Source: Pyxidicoccus fallax
Lineage (GTDB): Bacteria > Myxococcota > Myxococcia > Myxococcales > Myxococcaceae
Reading direction: 5' to 3'
Assembly: GCF_012933655.1 (NCBI RefSeq)
Contig: NZ_JABBJJ010000090.1
Coordinates: forward strand, 1-38,710
DNA: 38,710 nucleotides
In this document: piece by piece, positions 1-8,510 of the stretch
Layout: each line of letters starts with the position of its first letter
How positions within the stretch are numbered: position 1 is the first letter of the stretch
Program-made: the position numbers and the translations under genes
Notes under the pieces: generated by a model
What the model saw: only the letters and a program-made list of their open reading frames with translations
Databases searched by the model: none
Told to the model about the DNA's origin: nothing

Positions 1-42
1 GCTCGGCTGGGGGCTGCCGGGCTCGGAAGGCGCGGGGCTCAT
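1..42 (-). CDS. 5' end of a gene running off the window (unknown)
   Basis: An ATG on the minus strand at 42-40 opens a frame with no stop to the window edge (14 codons, Pro/Ser-rich). A Shine-Dalgarno-like TGAGGACC lies just upstream. It starts 41 bases after the stop of the secreted-protein gene on the same strand, so it could be the next gene of that operon. Too little is visible to suggest a function, and the start could be fortuitous. Confidence 0.3.
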   Translation of the reverse strand, partial: MSPAPSEPGSPQPS

Positions 43-83
43 GAACGGTCCTCAGGGTCTACCGGGCCTCCGGGAGCATCAAG

Positions 84-1343
84 TCAGCTTCCGGTGGGCG
101 GCGCGGTCGGGTCCACGATGGGCTCCGGCATCACCCAGAGCGCGGTCGGCTGGAGGTAGGCCTGGTCGAAGGCGTGGAGGATGCCCGTCCACCGGTCCCA
201 GAAGGTGGCCCAGTTGTACTCGGTGGGCGGCGAGGTGAGCGGGTTGCCGTCCCGGTCCGGCTGGCTGTAGGCGTAGTCGGCGTAGTTCCACTCCATCGTG
301 CCGAAGTCCGTGCGCAGCAGTGGCGTCATCGCCTCCAGCAGCGCGGAGCGGGACACCTCGTCCGGGGCGGGCGACGCGGGCGTGAAGACGGGCTGCGCCA
401 TGTCGTGCTGCTCGCGCCAGGCGACGTAGTTGTTGCCCATGGCGATGAGCGCGTCGCGCGCGGCGGGCGTGGGCGCGAGCCGGGCCTCCTCGTACACGGC
501 GAAGGCCGCCACCAGCAGGCTCTTCCAGTTCATGCCCGGCAGCAGCAGGTGCAGCGCGTACGGGCGCGGCGTGTCGTGGGCGTGGGCGAGCGCGAAGTCG
601 TAGGCCCGCCGCGCGTCGGCCGCCGCCGCGCCGGGCAGCGAGAACTCCGTCAGCACGCGCTCGGGCGTCACCGCGCCCGCGCCGCGGCGCCAGTCGAGGT
701 AGAGGCGCCCCGCGCCGCCGACGTCCGTGTAGATGGCCAGGTTGCCCTCGTGCAGCGTGCGCTCCAGCGTCACCACCACCCGCTCCGCCTTGTCGAGCGG
801 GAGGAAGGCGGGCGCGCTCCAGTACAATGCGGCGAAGCGCGACGCGGTGGCCAGCAGCGTGCGTGGGTCGGCGAGCGCCTCGCCATTGAGGGCCGTGAGG
901 AGCGAGGCCAGCGACGCGGCGGCGTCGACGGGCAGGCCGTGCAGGACCAGCTCCAGGCCGAGCTGCTCGCCCGACAGGAGCGCCTGCCCGGTGAGGCCCA
1001 CCCGCTGCAGCGCGCCCAGGATGGACAGGGAGGGCCGGCCGCGGGCGGCATCGAGCACGCGCCGGGCGATGGCCGTGCCGAGCATGCCCTCGCCCCCGGT
1101 GCGGGAGGCGTGCGGCGCGAAGACGAACCAGTTGGGACGCACGGCGCTGGTGCCGCCGGGCTCGAGCGCCGGGTCCAGCACGCCGCCTATTTCATAGGCG
1201 AGCTGGATGTAGCCCTCGGTGATGCGGCGGTTGTCCTCCAGCGGCGTGGCGGCCTGCTGCGCGCGGGCCGGCAGGGCCAGCAGCACGGAGGCCAGGAGCA
1301 GGGCGGACAGGGAGCGGGAAGGATGGAAGGAAGTCGAGCGCAT
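84..1343 (-). CDS. Secreted protein of unknown function
   Basis: A 419-residue protein. The start at 1343 is chosen because it opens directly into a Sec signal peptide: basic MRSTSFHPSR, a Leu/Ala-rich core, then an ALPARAQQ cleavage site near residue 29. The frame is open further upstream, but that stretch reads as non-coding. The mature part is mostly helical-looking and Ala/Leu-rich, with a Trp/Tyr-rich C-terminal third (MEWNYADYAY, NWATFWDRW). There is no Cys lipobox and no later membrane segment, so a periplasmic or exported soluble protein is likely. I do not recognise a family or catalytic motif. It is divergent from the NGLSF lipoprotein gene at 1726. Confidence 0.8.
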   Translation of the reverse strand: MRSTSFHPSRSLSALLLASVLLALPARAQQAATPLEDNRRITEGYIQLAYEIGGVLDPALEPGGTSAVRPNWFVFAPHASRTGGEGMLGTAIARRVLDAARGRPSLSILGALQRVGLTGQALLSGEQLGLELVLHGLPVDAAASLASLLTALNGEALADPRTLLATASRFAALYWSAPAFLPLDKAERVVVTLERTLHEGNLAIYTDVGGAGRLYLDWRRGAGAVTPERVLTEFSLPGAAAADARRAYDFALAHAHDTPRPYALHLLLPGMNWKSLLVAAFAVYEEARLAPTPAARDALIAMGNNYVAWREQHDMAQPVFTPASPAPDEVSRSALLEAMTPLLRTDFGTMEWNYADYAYSQPDRDGNPLTSPPTEYNWATFWDRWTGILHAFDQAYLQPTALWVMPEPIVDPTAPPTGS

Positions 1344-1725
1344 GGGAGTCGGGGGAGGACTACACCGGGGAGTCCTGGGGAGGTAGTCATTGTCGGGAGC
1401 CTTCCCCAGCCGGCCGGCGCTCGGGTGGGGCGCATCTGTTCGGCGAGTGACCCTGCCCACTCCGGGTGGCTCCCGTTCCCCACGGCCCGTGTGTTGGCCG
1501 GACGCCATGCGGGCCCCGCTTCCGCGTGGCGTTGTTCGTCTCGCGACGTGACGGGTGTCGCCGCTGGGATGGAGGTCCTGGACACAAGTACAGGGGGGCG
1601 TTCGCGAGGCGCGAGGTCGCGGTATCAACTCCGTGGGGCTTCCCACACGCTGCCCACCTCGTCCGCCCCCTCCGGACGAGGCGAGCGCCTCGTTCGGTGT
1701 CCTCCCAGACCCTCACGAGGAAAAC
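1344..1725. other. Divergent intergenic region, 382 bp
   Basis: No credible gene is seen here. It must hold the promoters for the secreted-protein gene (minus) and the NGLSF lipoprotein gene (plus). An inverted repeat AGGACT (1356-1361) / AGTCCT (1371-1376) sits 13 bases upstream of the minus-strand start and could be a leader hairpin or an operator. I see no confident -35/-10 or sigma-54 element. Confidence 0.4.
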
Positions 1726-2769
1726 ATGACCCCCACTTGTGTCGAACACGGGCATCGTCGCGGCGCCAGCCGGCGCGCGGGACTGTGCTTGTCGGTGTTG
1801 CTGGTGCTCGGGGCTGGCTGCGCCCCGAGAGAGGAGTCCCCTGCCTCGGCGCCGCCCGGAATGTCCGCGCGGACCGAGGACACGGCCCAGGCGCTGGAGA
1901 CGGGCAACGGGCTGACGGTGAACGGGCTGTCGTTCAATGGCCTGTCCTTCAACGGCCTGTCCTTCAATGGGCTGTCGTTCAATGGCTTGTCGAGCAGCGC
2001 CTTCGCGTCCTGGTTCGCCCTGGACCCGGCGCTGGCCAACTCGGTGATGCGGTACGTGGTCCACTGCGCCGTTCCGGCCGGAGAGGCGCGGACGTACACG
2101 GATGCGCGGACGGGGACGCAATACACCTGGACGGGCGGGCTGGGGCTGGCGCCGGGCTGGGCCGGTGGTGCCTCGGCCACCCTGCGCGAGCAGCAGGTGG
2201 TGTCCGCGTGCCTGGCGGCGCACGCCAACAAGTACGGCCAGCACGTGCCCATCTCCGTGCTGGGCCGCGGGGCGGATGCGCACGTCATCCCCGTCACCGA
2301 GGATGAGCTGAAGACGTACAAATGGCGGGAGTCGTGCTTCTTCGGGAACCTCTTCAACGGCGAGGGCGCCTTCGTGGGTCGTGACAAGGGCCGGCTCAAG
2401 CCCCGCGAGAGCTCGTCGCGGGCGTGCTCGGTGGTGGCCAGCCGGGGTGACAAGCAGGACGAGGAGGCCAGCGAGTCCGAGGACGAGGACTCCATCGCGC
2501 AGGACCCGGCCGAGGACGTGGAGCTGAACCGCCGCCGCTGCACGCCGCTCGTCTACGTGGGCCGGTGCGCGCACCACTGCGAGCCGGATGCGTCGAAGAC
2601 GTTCTACGCGTCGTGCACGTATCAGGGCGTGACGTACCAGCCCCTCACCACCCGCCTGGACAAGCGGAATCTCTACAAGTGCGGGGACGGCATCTGCCAG
2701 CCCACCGAGGCCTGTGGCGAGAAGAACGACTACCTCTCCTGCAAGGACGACTGCGGCACCTGCGGCTGA
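1726..2769 (+). CDS. NGLSF-repeat lipoprotein, Cys-rich C terminus (paralogue A)
   Basis: A 347-residue lipoprotein. ATG 1726 follows a CGAGGA ribosome site, and the N terminus carries a signal peptide with lipobox LGAGC (Cys near residue 33). Next come six tandem pentamers NGL(T/S)x at 1906-1995, then a globular domain with the conserved stretch YTWTGGLGLAPGWA and a short acidic insert (DEEASESEDED). The C-terminal module has paired cysteines (CGDGICQPTEACG ... CKDDCGTCG), typical of secreted myxobacterial proteins and probably disulphide-bonded. It is a clear paralogue of the protein at 2837-3799, which lies convergent and 67 bp away; the shared blocks are the repeats, YTWTGGLGLAP, ACFFGNLF/SCFFGNLF and the Cys tail. 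Function unknown; surface or periplasmic location inferred. Confidence 0.88.
   Translation: MTPTCVEHGHRRGASRRAGLCLSVLLVLGAGCAPREESPASAPPGMSARTEDTAQALETGNGLTVNGLSFNGLSFNGLSFNGLSFNGLSSSAFASWFALDPALANSVMRYVVHCAVPAGEARTYTDARTGTQYTWTGGLGLAPGWAGGASATLREQQVVSACLAAHANKYGQHVPISVLGRGADAHVIPVTEDELKTYKWRESCFFGNLFNGEGAFVGRDKGRLKPRESSSRACSVVASRGDKQDEEASESEDEDSIAQDPAEDVELNRRRCTPLVYVGRCAHHCEPDASKTFYASCTYQGVTYQPLTTRLDKRNLYKCGDGICQPTEACGEKNDYLSCKDDCGTCG
1906..1995 (+). repeat. 15-bp tandem repeats coding NGLSF (6 units)
   Basis: Six in-frame 15-bp units encode NGLTV, four NGLSF and NGLSS. Units vary mainly at synonymous third positions (aac/aat, ggg/ggc, tcg/tcc), so the peptide is under selection rather than being a recent slippage product. 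The spacing of five residues recalls pentapeptide-repeat solenoids, but six units is very short for one. Confidence 0.9.
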
Positions 2770-2791
2770 GTGCGCCTCATGCGCGGCGGCT

Positions 2792-2821
2792 CCAGGCCAG
2801 CTCCACGTCGAGCTGGCCCGG
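2792..2821. terminator. Bidirectional terminator-like hairpin between convergent paralogues
   Basis: CCAGGCCAGCT (2792-2802) pairs with AGCTGGCCCGG (2811-2821) with one mismatch (A/C on plus, G-T wobble on minus) around an 8-nt loop. It lies in the 67-bp gap between the two stop codons. There is no T tract on either side, so termination efficiency is uncertain. Confidence 0.5.
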
Positions 2822-2836
2822 GGCGCTGCTCGCGCG

Positions 2837-3799
2837 TCAGCGGCAGGCGCCGCAGTCCAGTCCGCAGCTGTCGTAGCGGAAGGAGGTGCCGCACCGCTCG
2901 GTGGCCTGGCAGCGGGTGTCTCCGCACTTGTGGATGTCCGCGAGGCTCAGCCGCGTGGTGAGGGGGCGCGGCCAGGTGACGCCGTTGTGCGTGCACGAGG
3001 TGAAGAACTGCCCGGTGGGGTCGAGCTGGCACAGCGAGGCGCAGGAGCCCGCGTGGACCATGGGGGCGCAGGGCACCTTGGCTTCACTGCCCTCGTGGAG
3101 CAGGGCGCCACAGGCCCGGGAGGTGCTCTCGTTGGGCCCGAGCGGCTCGCGCTCCGCGCCCACGAAGACGCCCTGGCCGCTGAAGAGGTTGCCGAAGAAG
3201 CAGGCCTCCCGGCGCGAGTGCGAGGACAGCTCCTCCGCGGTGAAGGGGATGGCCGCGCCCGGTGCGTCCCGCCCCAGGATGGAGACGGACACGCTCTGCC
3301 CGAGCCGGTTGGTGTGCGCCGCGAGGCACGCGGACACCACCTGCTGCTCCAGTTCCGTGGCGGGGGTGCCCGAGGCCCACGATGGGGCCAGCCCCAGTCC
3401 GCCCGTCCACGTGTACTGCTGACCCGTGGACGGGGCCGTGTACGCGCGCGTCTCGCCCTCGGGCACGGCGCAGCGGACCACGTAGCGCATCACCAGGTCC
3501 GCCTGCGCGGGGTGCGACTGGAACCAGGTGTTGAACGCGCTCGTGGACAGGCCGTTGAAGGACAGGCCGTTGAAGGACAGCCCATTGAAGGACAACCCAT
3601 TGAAGGACAGGCCATTGAAGGACAGCCCATTGCCGGACCTCAGCGTCTCGTCCTCCAGCGCCTCCTCGTGTCGCGCGGTCGGTGGGGGAAGCGGTGCTTC
3701 CTCCACCGGACCGCAGGCGGCGGTGAGGTGGGGCACGGCAAGGGCCATGAGCGCGGCGGCGATGGCCCGGCACTTCTTCTGGAACACTTTCGTTTTCAT
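2837..3799 (-). CDS. NGLSF-repeat lipoprotein, Cys-rich C terminus (paralogue B)
   Basis: A 320-residue lipoprotein. ATG at 3799 follows GAGGAG and starts a signal peptide (MKTKVFQKKCR..., lipobox LTAAC). After a Pro/Glu linker come five NGLSF units and one NGLST, then the same globular domain as paralogue A (QQYTWTGGLGLAPSWA, LEQQVVSACLAAHTN, ACFFGNLFSGQGVFVG) and a C-terminal Cys module (CGDTRCQATERCG ... CGLDCGACR). It lacks the acidic insert of paralogue A. The head-to-head-ended (convergent) arrangement suggests an inverted duplication followed by divergence. Function unknown; outer-membrane or surface lipoprotein is the likeliest location. Confidence 0.88.
   Translation of the reverse strand: MKTKVFQKKCRAIAAALMALAVPHLTAACGPVEEAPLPPPTARHEEALEDETLRSGNGLSFNGLSFNGLSFNGLSFNGLSFNGLSTSAFNTWFQSHPAQADLVMRYVVRCAVPEGETRAYTAPSTGQQYTWTGGLGLAPSWASGTPATELEQQVVSACLAAHTNRLGQSVSVSILGRDAPGAAIPFTAEELSSHSRREACFFGNLFSGQGVFVGAEREPLGPNESTSRACGALLHEGSEAKVPCAPMVHAGSCASLCQLDPTGQFFTSCTHNGVTWPRPLTTRLSLADIHKCGDTRCQATERCGTSFRYDSCGLDCGACR
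3542..3631 (-). repeat. 15-bp tandem repeats coding NGLSF (6 units)
   Basis: Six 15-bp units in frame in paralogue B, encoding five NGLSF and a final NGLST. Unit number and position after the lipobox match paralogue A, so the block predates or came with the duplication. Confidence 0.9.
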
Positions 3800-4302
3800 C
3801 GGCTCCTCGACATCGGGACGTCGGCGGGCGGCGCGCGTGGCACGCCCACCATGAAGGCCACGCGCGGAGCACGGGCACGATGTCGGTGGGCCTTCGAGGG
3901 GAAGTTGCATCCTCGTTGCGTCTGCGGAAGTGGACGCGGGTGTGGGTCTCATTGCCCCCGGACACCGGGGTCGTGGGAGTGATGGCTCGGGTGTGCGTGG
4001 GCGTCCCGCGGTGGGTGTCCAGGTGGCGTGGTGGCGCGTGACTCACGTGATGGAACGTGGGGGGAGTGCGCCTGCCCTCGTGGGGCAGATGTGGCGTGGC
4101 GTGGTGGACGCTGCCGCGCGCATCCGTCGTTTGCCGGATGCTGGCTTCGTCAACGCGGCACGCTCGGGCCCGACACGGATGGGCGGCGTGGGAGCGGCGT
4201 GGTGAGATCTCCATCAGTCACGGACACGCTGGCGCGGAGCCGCGGGAGGCGAAGCGCCGGGTGGCCGGCTTGGGGGCCCCGACTGGCCTGGCGGAGCGGG
4301 CG
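3800..4302. other. Divergent intergenic region, 503 bp
   Basis: Separates paralogue B (minus) from the cyclase gene (plus). Open frames crossing it give Arg/Trp/His-rich peptides with no domain, so I read it as non-coding 5' sequence. No clear promoter, operator or hairpin series is recognised. Confidence 0.4.
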
Positions 4303-7300
4303 ATGGGAGATGTCTCCAGAAAACGGCTTCCTCCCCCGGGGGGAACCCTCAGGGCCGTACCGGAACACCCGACGGCCTCCTCGGGGGAGACGCCACCGTC
4401 CGCGCCGATGAGCGGCGAGGTGGCGCTGGTCTTCACGGACGTGCAGGGCTCCACCCGGCTGTGGGAGCGGTGTGGCGCCAGCATGCGGACCGCGCTGGAG
4501 GTGCATGACCGCGTGCTGCGCTCGCTGCTGGCGGGCGGCGCCGGCTACGAGGTGAAGACGCAGGGCGACTCCTTCATGATTGCGTTTCCCACCGTGCTGG
4601 AGGCGCTGCGCTGGTGCCTGGACGCGCAGGAGGCGCTCCTGCGCGCGCCCTGGCCGGCGGAGGTGCTGGCGCAGCCGGAAGCGGCCGAGGAGCACGGCCC
4701 GCGCGGCCTGCTGCACCGCGGGCTGCGGGTGCGCATGGGCATCCACGTGGGCGAGTCCGGCTGCCGGGTGGACGCGCGCACGGGACGGGTGGACTACCTG
4801 GGCCGCATGGTGAACGTGGCGGCGCGGGTGACGTCGGCGGGCCATGGCGGGCAGGTGCTGGTGAGCGGTGGCGCCTGGGCGCAGGCCGCCCCGGCGGTGG
4901 AGTCGCTGGGCCGGCCCGCGGTGCGCCCCCTGGGGGCGTTCCGCCTGAGGGGCATCGACGACGCGGTGGCGCTGGTGGAGGTGCTGCCGGCGTCGCTGGC
5001 GGAGCGGCGCTTCGGCGCGCCGCGCGCGCCCCGGGACAGGCAGGGCAACGTGCCGGTGGCGCGCGAGGGGCTGGTGGGGCGGAGCGTGGAGCTGACCGCG
5101 CTGCGGCACTGGCTGGGGGAGGGCACCCGGCTCATCACCGTGCTGGGCCCCGGGGGCATGGGCAAGACGCGGCTGGCCACGCACTTCGGCGCGCTGGAGC
5201 TGGAGTCCGGCGCGTGGGAGGGCGGCGTCTGGCTGTGCGAGCTGGCGGAGGCGCAGACGGCGGACGCGCTCTGCCACGCGGTGGGACAGGCGCTGGGCGT
5301 GGCCCTGCGGCGCGACGGAGACCCCACCGAGCCGGTGGAGCGGCTGGGCCGCGCGCTGAGCGACTGCGGCGACGTGCTGGTCATCCTCGACAACCTGGAG
5401 CAGGCGGTGCGGCACGTGCCGGCCACGCTGGGCCGCTGGCTGGCGCTGGCCCCGCGCGCCCGCTTCATCACCACCTCGCGCGAGGCGCTGCGCCTGCCCG
5501 GCGAGCGGCTGCTGGATTTGACGCCGCTGGAGGTGCCGGAGGCGGGCGCGGCGCGGCTGGAGGAGATTGCCCGCGCGGACGCGGTGCGCCTGTTCGTGCA
5601 GCGGGCGCGCGAGGCGCGGCCCGACTTCGAGCTGACGGCGGAGGAGGCGCCCCGGGTGGCGGACATCGTGCGCCAGCTCGACGGCATCGCGCTGGCGCTG
5701 GAGCTGGCGGCGGCGCGGATGAACGTGTTGAGCGTCAGCCAGCTCCGGGAGCGGCTGCCGCGCCGGTTCGAGCTGCTCAAGGGCGGGCGGCGGGACGCCA
5801 GCGCGCGGCAGGCCACGCTGCGCGGCGCCATCGACTGGTCCTGGAACCTGCTGACGCCAGCGGAGCAGGCCGCGCTGGCGCAGTGCTCGGTGTTCCGCGG
5901 CGGCTTCACGCTGGAGGCGGCGGAGGCGGTGCTGGCCCTCCCGGAGGACGCGGCGGACCCGGTGGACGTGCTGGACGTGCTCCAGTCGCTGCGCTCGAAG
6001 TCGCTGCTGCACGTGCAGGAGGCGGAGGGGCCCGGCGGGGAGCCGCGCTTCGGGCAATACGAGAGCATCCGCCAGTACGCGGCCGGGAAGCTGCCGGAGG
6101 TGGGCGGCGCCAGCGCGGTGGAGGCACGTCACGCGGACTGGTACCTGGCGCTGGCGCGCGGCCTGCGAGGGCGGGTGCGCGGCGCGGGCGCGGCGGAGGC
6201 GCTGCGGCGGCTGGCGCTGGAGCGGGAGAACCTGCTGGCGGCGTGCGACAACGCGCTCGCGGTGCTGCCGCCGACGGGGGTCTCGGTGGAGCGCGCGCTG
6301 GAGGCGCTGGTGGCGCTGGAGCCGGAGGTCGTCACGCGCGGGCCGGTGAGCCTGCTGCTGGCGCGGCTGGACACGGCGATGGTGGCGGCTCGCACGGTGA
6401 AGGTGCTCCCACGGCTCCTGGCCGAGGCGCTGGCCGCGCGGGGCCGGGTGCTGCTGGAGTCGGGGAACGTGGAGGCGGCGCGCCGGGATTTGGAGGAGGC
6501 GCGCTCCGCGCTGCGCGTGCTGGAGGCGGTGACGGGGGAGAAGCGCGTGCTGGTGGACCTGTCCATCGTGGCTCGCCACGAGGGCGATATGGCGCGGGCC
6601 TCGGCGCTGATTCGCGAGGCGGGGCGGCTGTCCTCGGGAGAGGAGCGCTGGCTGGAGGCCTACGCGGTGGGCAACCTGGGGCTGGTGGAGCAGGCCCGGT
6701 GCGGCGCGGAGGCGGCCATTCCGCACCTGCGCGACGCGCAGGCCCTGTTCCGCGAGGTGGGGGACGTCACCTTCGAGGTGGGCTTCCTCACCAACTGCGC
6801 GGTGGCCATCGGCGAGGCGGGGCGCACGCGCGAGGCGCTGGCCTTGCTGGAAGAGGCGATGACCCGCGCGGCCAGCGTGGGAGACCGGGCGGGGCACGCG
6901 CTGGCGCGTCTCAACCTGGGCTGCTTCCTGCTGGAGGAGGGGCGGGCGCGGGAGGCGCGCGAGCACCTGCTGGCGGCGGGGCGCATGGGGCGGCAGCTGG
7001 GGCAGCGGCTGCTGGAGGGCACCGCGCTGGGCGAGCTGGGCCGCGCGGAGCTGGCGCTGGGGGCCATGGAGCAGGCATGGGCGCGGCTGTCGGAGGCGGT
7101 GTCCGGGCTGGGGCGGGTGTCTCGCATCCAGGCGCTGCGCTTCGCCGTGCACCGGGCGGCGGTGGAGGCCTTCCTGGGCGACCCGTCCGCGGCGGAGGCG
7201 AGCTTCGTGGTGCTGGAGGGCGCGCCCGAGCTGCGGGACGACCTGGTGCTGCGCGAGCTGGCGTCGCTGCTGCGCGCGGCGGTGGACGTGGCGGACGCCC

Positions 7301-7491
7301 GGGGGCTGCCCGCGGATGACCCGCGAGCCCGTCAGGCCCGGGAGTCGGCGCGCCGGCGGCTGGAGCGGGCACGCATGGCTCCGGTGGAGGCGGCCTCGTC
7401 CGACCTGCGCGGCGCGCTGCGCTTCCTGGAGAGCACCCTGGGCTCGGCCGCCGTGGGGGGCTGGGCGTCCTCCATGCCCACGCTCCAGTGA
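4303..7491 (+). CDS. Class III nucleotidyl cyclase fused to NB-ARC-type ATPase and TPR-like repeats
   Basis: A 1062-residue regulator. Residues about 36-210 form a class III cyclase domain: metal-binding Asp46 in FTDVQGST, Lys85 and Asp89 in VKTQGDSF, Asp164 in DYLG, and the transition-state pair Asn171/Arg175 in VNVAARV are all present, so it should be catalytically competent, with the Lys/Asp pair favouring ATP. A STAND-type ATPase follows: P-loop GPGGMGKT at 282-289, Walker B VLVILDNLEQ, and ALELAAARMNVLS typical of these proteins. The rest (about 620-1060) is Ala/Leu/Glu-rich helical repeat resembling TPRs. Such fusions are common in myxobacteria and actinobacteria; the ligand is unknown. 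Start: ATG 4303 has GGAGCGGG upstream; ATG 4408, just before the cyclase domain, is the alternative. Confidence 0.88.
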   Translation: MGDVSRKRLPPPGGTLRAVPEHPTASSGETPPSAPMSGEVALVFTDVQGSTRLWERCGASMRTALEVHDRVLRSLLAGGAGYEVKTQGDSFMIAFPTVLEALRWCLDAQEALLRAPWPAEVLAQPEAAEEHGPRGLLHRGLRVRMGIHVGESGCRVDARTGRVDYLGRMVNVAARVTSAGHGGQVLVSGGAWAQAAPAVESLGRPAVRPLGAFRLRGIDDAVALVEVLPASLAERRFGAPRAPRDRQGNVPVAREGLVGRSVELTALRHWLGEGTRLITVLGPGGMGKTRLATHFGALELESGAWEGGVWLCELAEAQTADALCHAVGQALGVALRRDGDPTEPVERLGRALSDCGDVLVILDNLEQAVRHVPATLGRWLALAPRARFITTSREALRLPGERLLDLTPLEVPEAGAARLEEIARADAVRLFVQRAREARPDFELTAEEAPRVADIVRQLDGIALALELAAARMNVLSVSQLRERLPRRFELLKGGRRDASARQATLRGAIDWSWNLLTPAEQAALAQCSVFRGGFTLEAAEAVLALPEDAADPVDVLDVLQSLRSKSLLHVQEAEGPGGEPRFGQYESIRQYAAGKLPEVGGASAVEARHADWYLALARGLRGRVRGAGAAEALRRLALERENLLAACDNALAVLPPTGVSVERALEALVALEPEVVTRGPVSLLLARLDTAMVAARTVKVLPRLLAEALAARGRVLLESGNVEAARRDLEEARSALRVLEAVTGEKRVLVDLSIVARHEGDMARASALIREAGRLSSGEERWLEAYAVGNLGLVEQARCGAEAAIPHLRDAQALFREVGDVTFEVGFLTNCAVAIGEAGRTREALALLEEAMTRAASVGDRAGHALARLNLGCFLLEEGRAREAREHLLAAGRMGRQLGQRLLEGTALGELGRAELALGAMEQAWARLSEAVSGLGRVSRIQALRFAVHRAAVEAFLGDPSAAEASFVVLEGAPELRDDLVLRELASLLRAAVDVADARGLPADDPRARQARESARRRLERARMAPVEAASSDLRGALRFLESTLGSAAVGGWASSMPTLQ

Positions 7492-7520
7492 CGGCACGCG
7501 AGGCGTGGTAAGCACGCGGC

Positions 7521-8504
7521 ATGGCGAGATTCCGGGTTCGGTGGGGACGCATCGCGGGGTTGCTCGTGGCGGTGGGCCTCGTGGCGGGTGGGGTGAAGCT
7601 GCTGACGGCGGGGCTGCCACCCGCGCCCGCGCATTCCCGGGCCGCGCCCGATTTGACGGCGCTGCCCCTGGTGGAGGTGTGCTGGCTGGAGCTGTCCCGG
7701 AGCGACGTGTGGGGGCAGCTCGGCACGGCGGGCCTCACGCGCACGGACACGTGGAGGAACACGGCGTCCGCCCTGCTGGTGCGGCACCCGAAGGGGGATG
7801 TGCTCATCGACGCGGGCTACAGCCCTCACGTGCACGAGGAGGTGGCTCAGCGGCCGTGGCTCGCGCGGTTCTTCAACACGGTGGCCCTTCGAGGACTGCG
7901 CGACCGGGCCTCCGTGTCCGAGGCGCTCCAGAAGGTGGGCGCCTCGCCCGGCGGGCTGAAGTGGTTCATCCCCTCGCACGCGCACCTGGACCACCTGGGC
8001 GGCATGGTGGAGCTGCGGGAGGTGCCGGTGCTGCTGCCTTCGGAGGAGCAGGCGCTCATCCAGGCCTGGCGCGAGCGCGGGGAGGTCTTCCCGGAGCATG
8101 CCCTCGCGGTGGAGGGGCGGATGACGGCGATGGCGTTCCAGCCGAGGCCCTATGAGAACTTCGACGAGCACTTCGACGTCTTTGGGGACGGGGTGCTGGT
8201 GGTGACGCGGATTCCCGGCCACACGCCGGGCAGCATCGCCACGTTCGTGAACCTGTCCCCCACGCGCCGGCTGGTGCACGTGGGCGATACGGTGAACCTC
8301 GCCGAGTCCATCCAGCGGCGCGTGCCCAAGAGCACCCTGCTCCAGTTCTTCACCGACACCGACGCGGAGGCGGCGGGCCTCGCGGTGGCCCGGCTCGCCC
8401 AGCTCCACGACATGGAGCCCGCGCTGCACTTCCTGCCCGCGCATGACCGCGACGCGTGGGAGAGGTTCTTCGGTGGGGCCCAGACCTGCGTGAAGGCCCG
8501 GTAG
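7521..8504 (+). CDS. Membrane-anchored or exported MBL-fold metallohydrolase
   Basis: A 327-residue protein with an N-terminal hydrophobic segment (about residues 11-30) serving as signal anchor or uncleaved signal. The metallo-beta-lactamase fold is shown by H153-x-H155-x-D157-H158 in SHAHLDHLGG, H234 in PGHTPGS, D256 in HVGDT and H308 in PAHDRDAW: the full dizinc ligand set. The layout is like the lactonase/hydrolase group rather than class B beta-lactamases or RNase Z, but substrate cannot be read from sequence. It begins 29 bp after the cyclase gene on the same strand and may be cotranscribed. It converges on the serine hydrolase gene 6 bp downstream. Confidence 0.88.
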   Translation: MARFRVRWGRIAGLLVAVGLVAGGVKLLTAGLPPAPAHSRAAPDLTALPLVEVCWLELSRSDVWGQLGTAGLTRTDTWRNTASALLVRHPKGDVLIDAGYSPHVHEEVAQRPWLARFFNTVALRGLRDRASVSEALQKVGASPGGLKWFIPSHAHLDHLGGMVELREVPVLLPSEEQALIQAWRERGEVFPEHALAVEGRMTAMAFQPRPYENFDEHFDVFGDGVLVVTRIPGHTPGSIATFVNLSPTRRLVHVGDTVNLAESIQRRVPKSTLLQFFTDTDAEAAGLAVARLAQLHDMEPALHFLPAHDRDAWERFFGGAQTCVKAR

Positions 8505-8510
8505 CGCCCG

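Noticed and set aside
174..2306. Long plus-strand open frame across the secreted-protein gene and paralogue A
   Set aside because: Low-complexity Arg/Gly/Val translation, crosses a real intergenic region and overlaps two well-supported genes in other frames.
4057..4302. Longer N terminus for the cyclase protein
   Set aside because: The added residues are Trp/Arg/His-rich without coding character, and the cyclase domain begins at about residue 36 from ATG 4303.
3800..4302. Sigma-54 promoter at the TGGCACG in 3835-3850
   Set aside because: The TGGCACG is not followed by GC at the required 10-base spacing.
4150..7620. Very long minus-strand open frame opposite the cyclase gene
   Set aside because: It is a mirror of high G/C at third codon positions of the real gene; its translation is Arg/Gln/His/Pro-rich with no domain, and the plus-strand protein is unmistakable.
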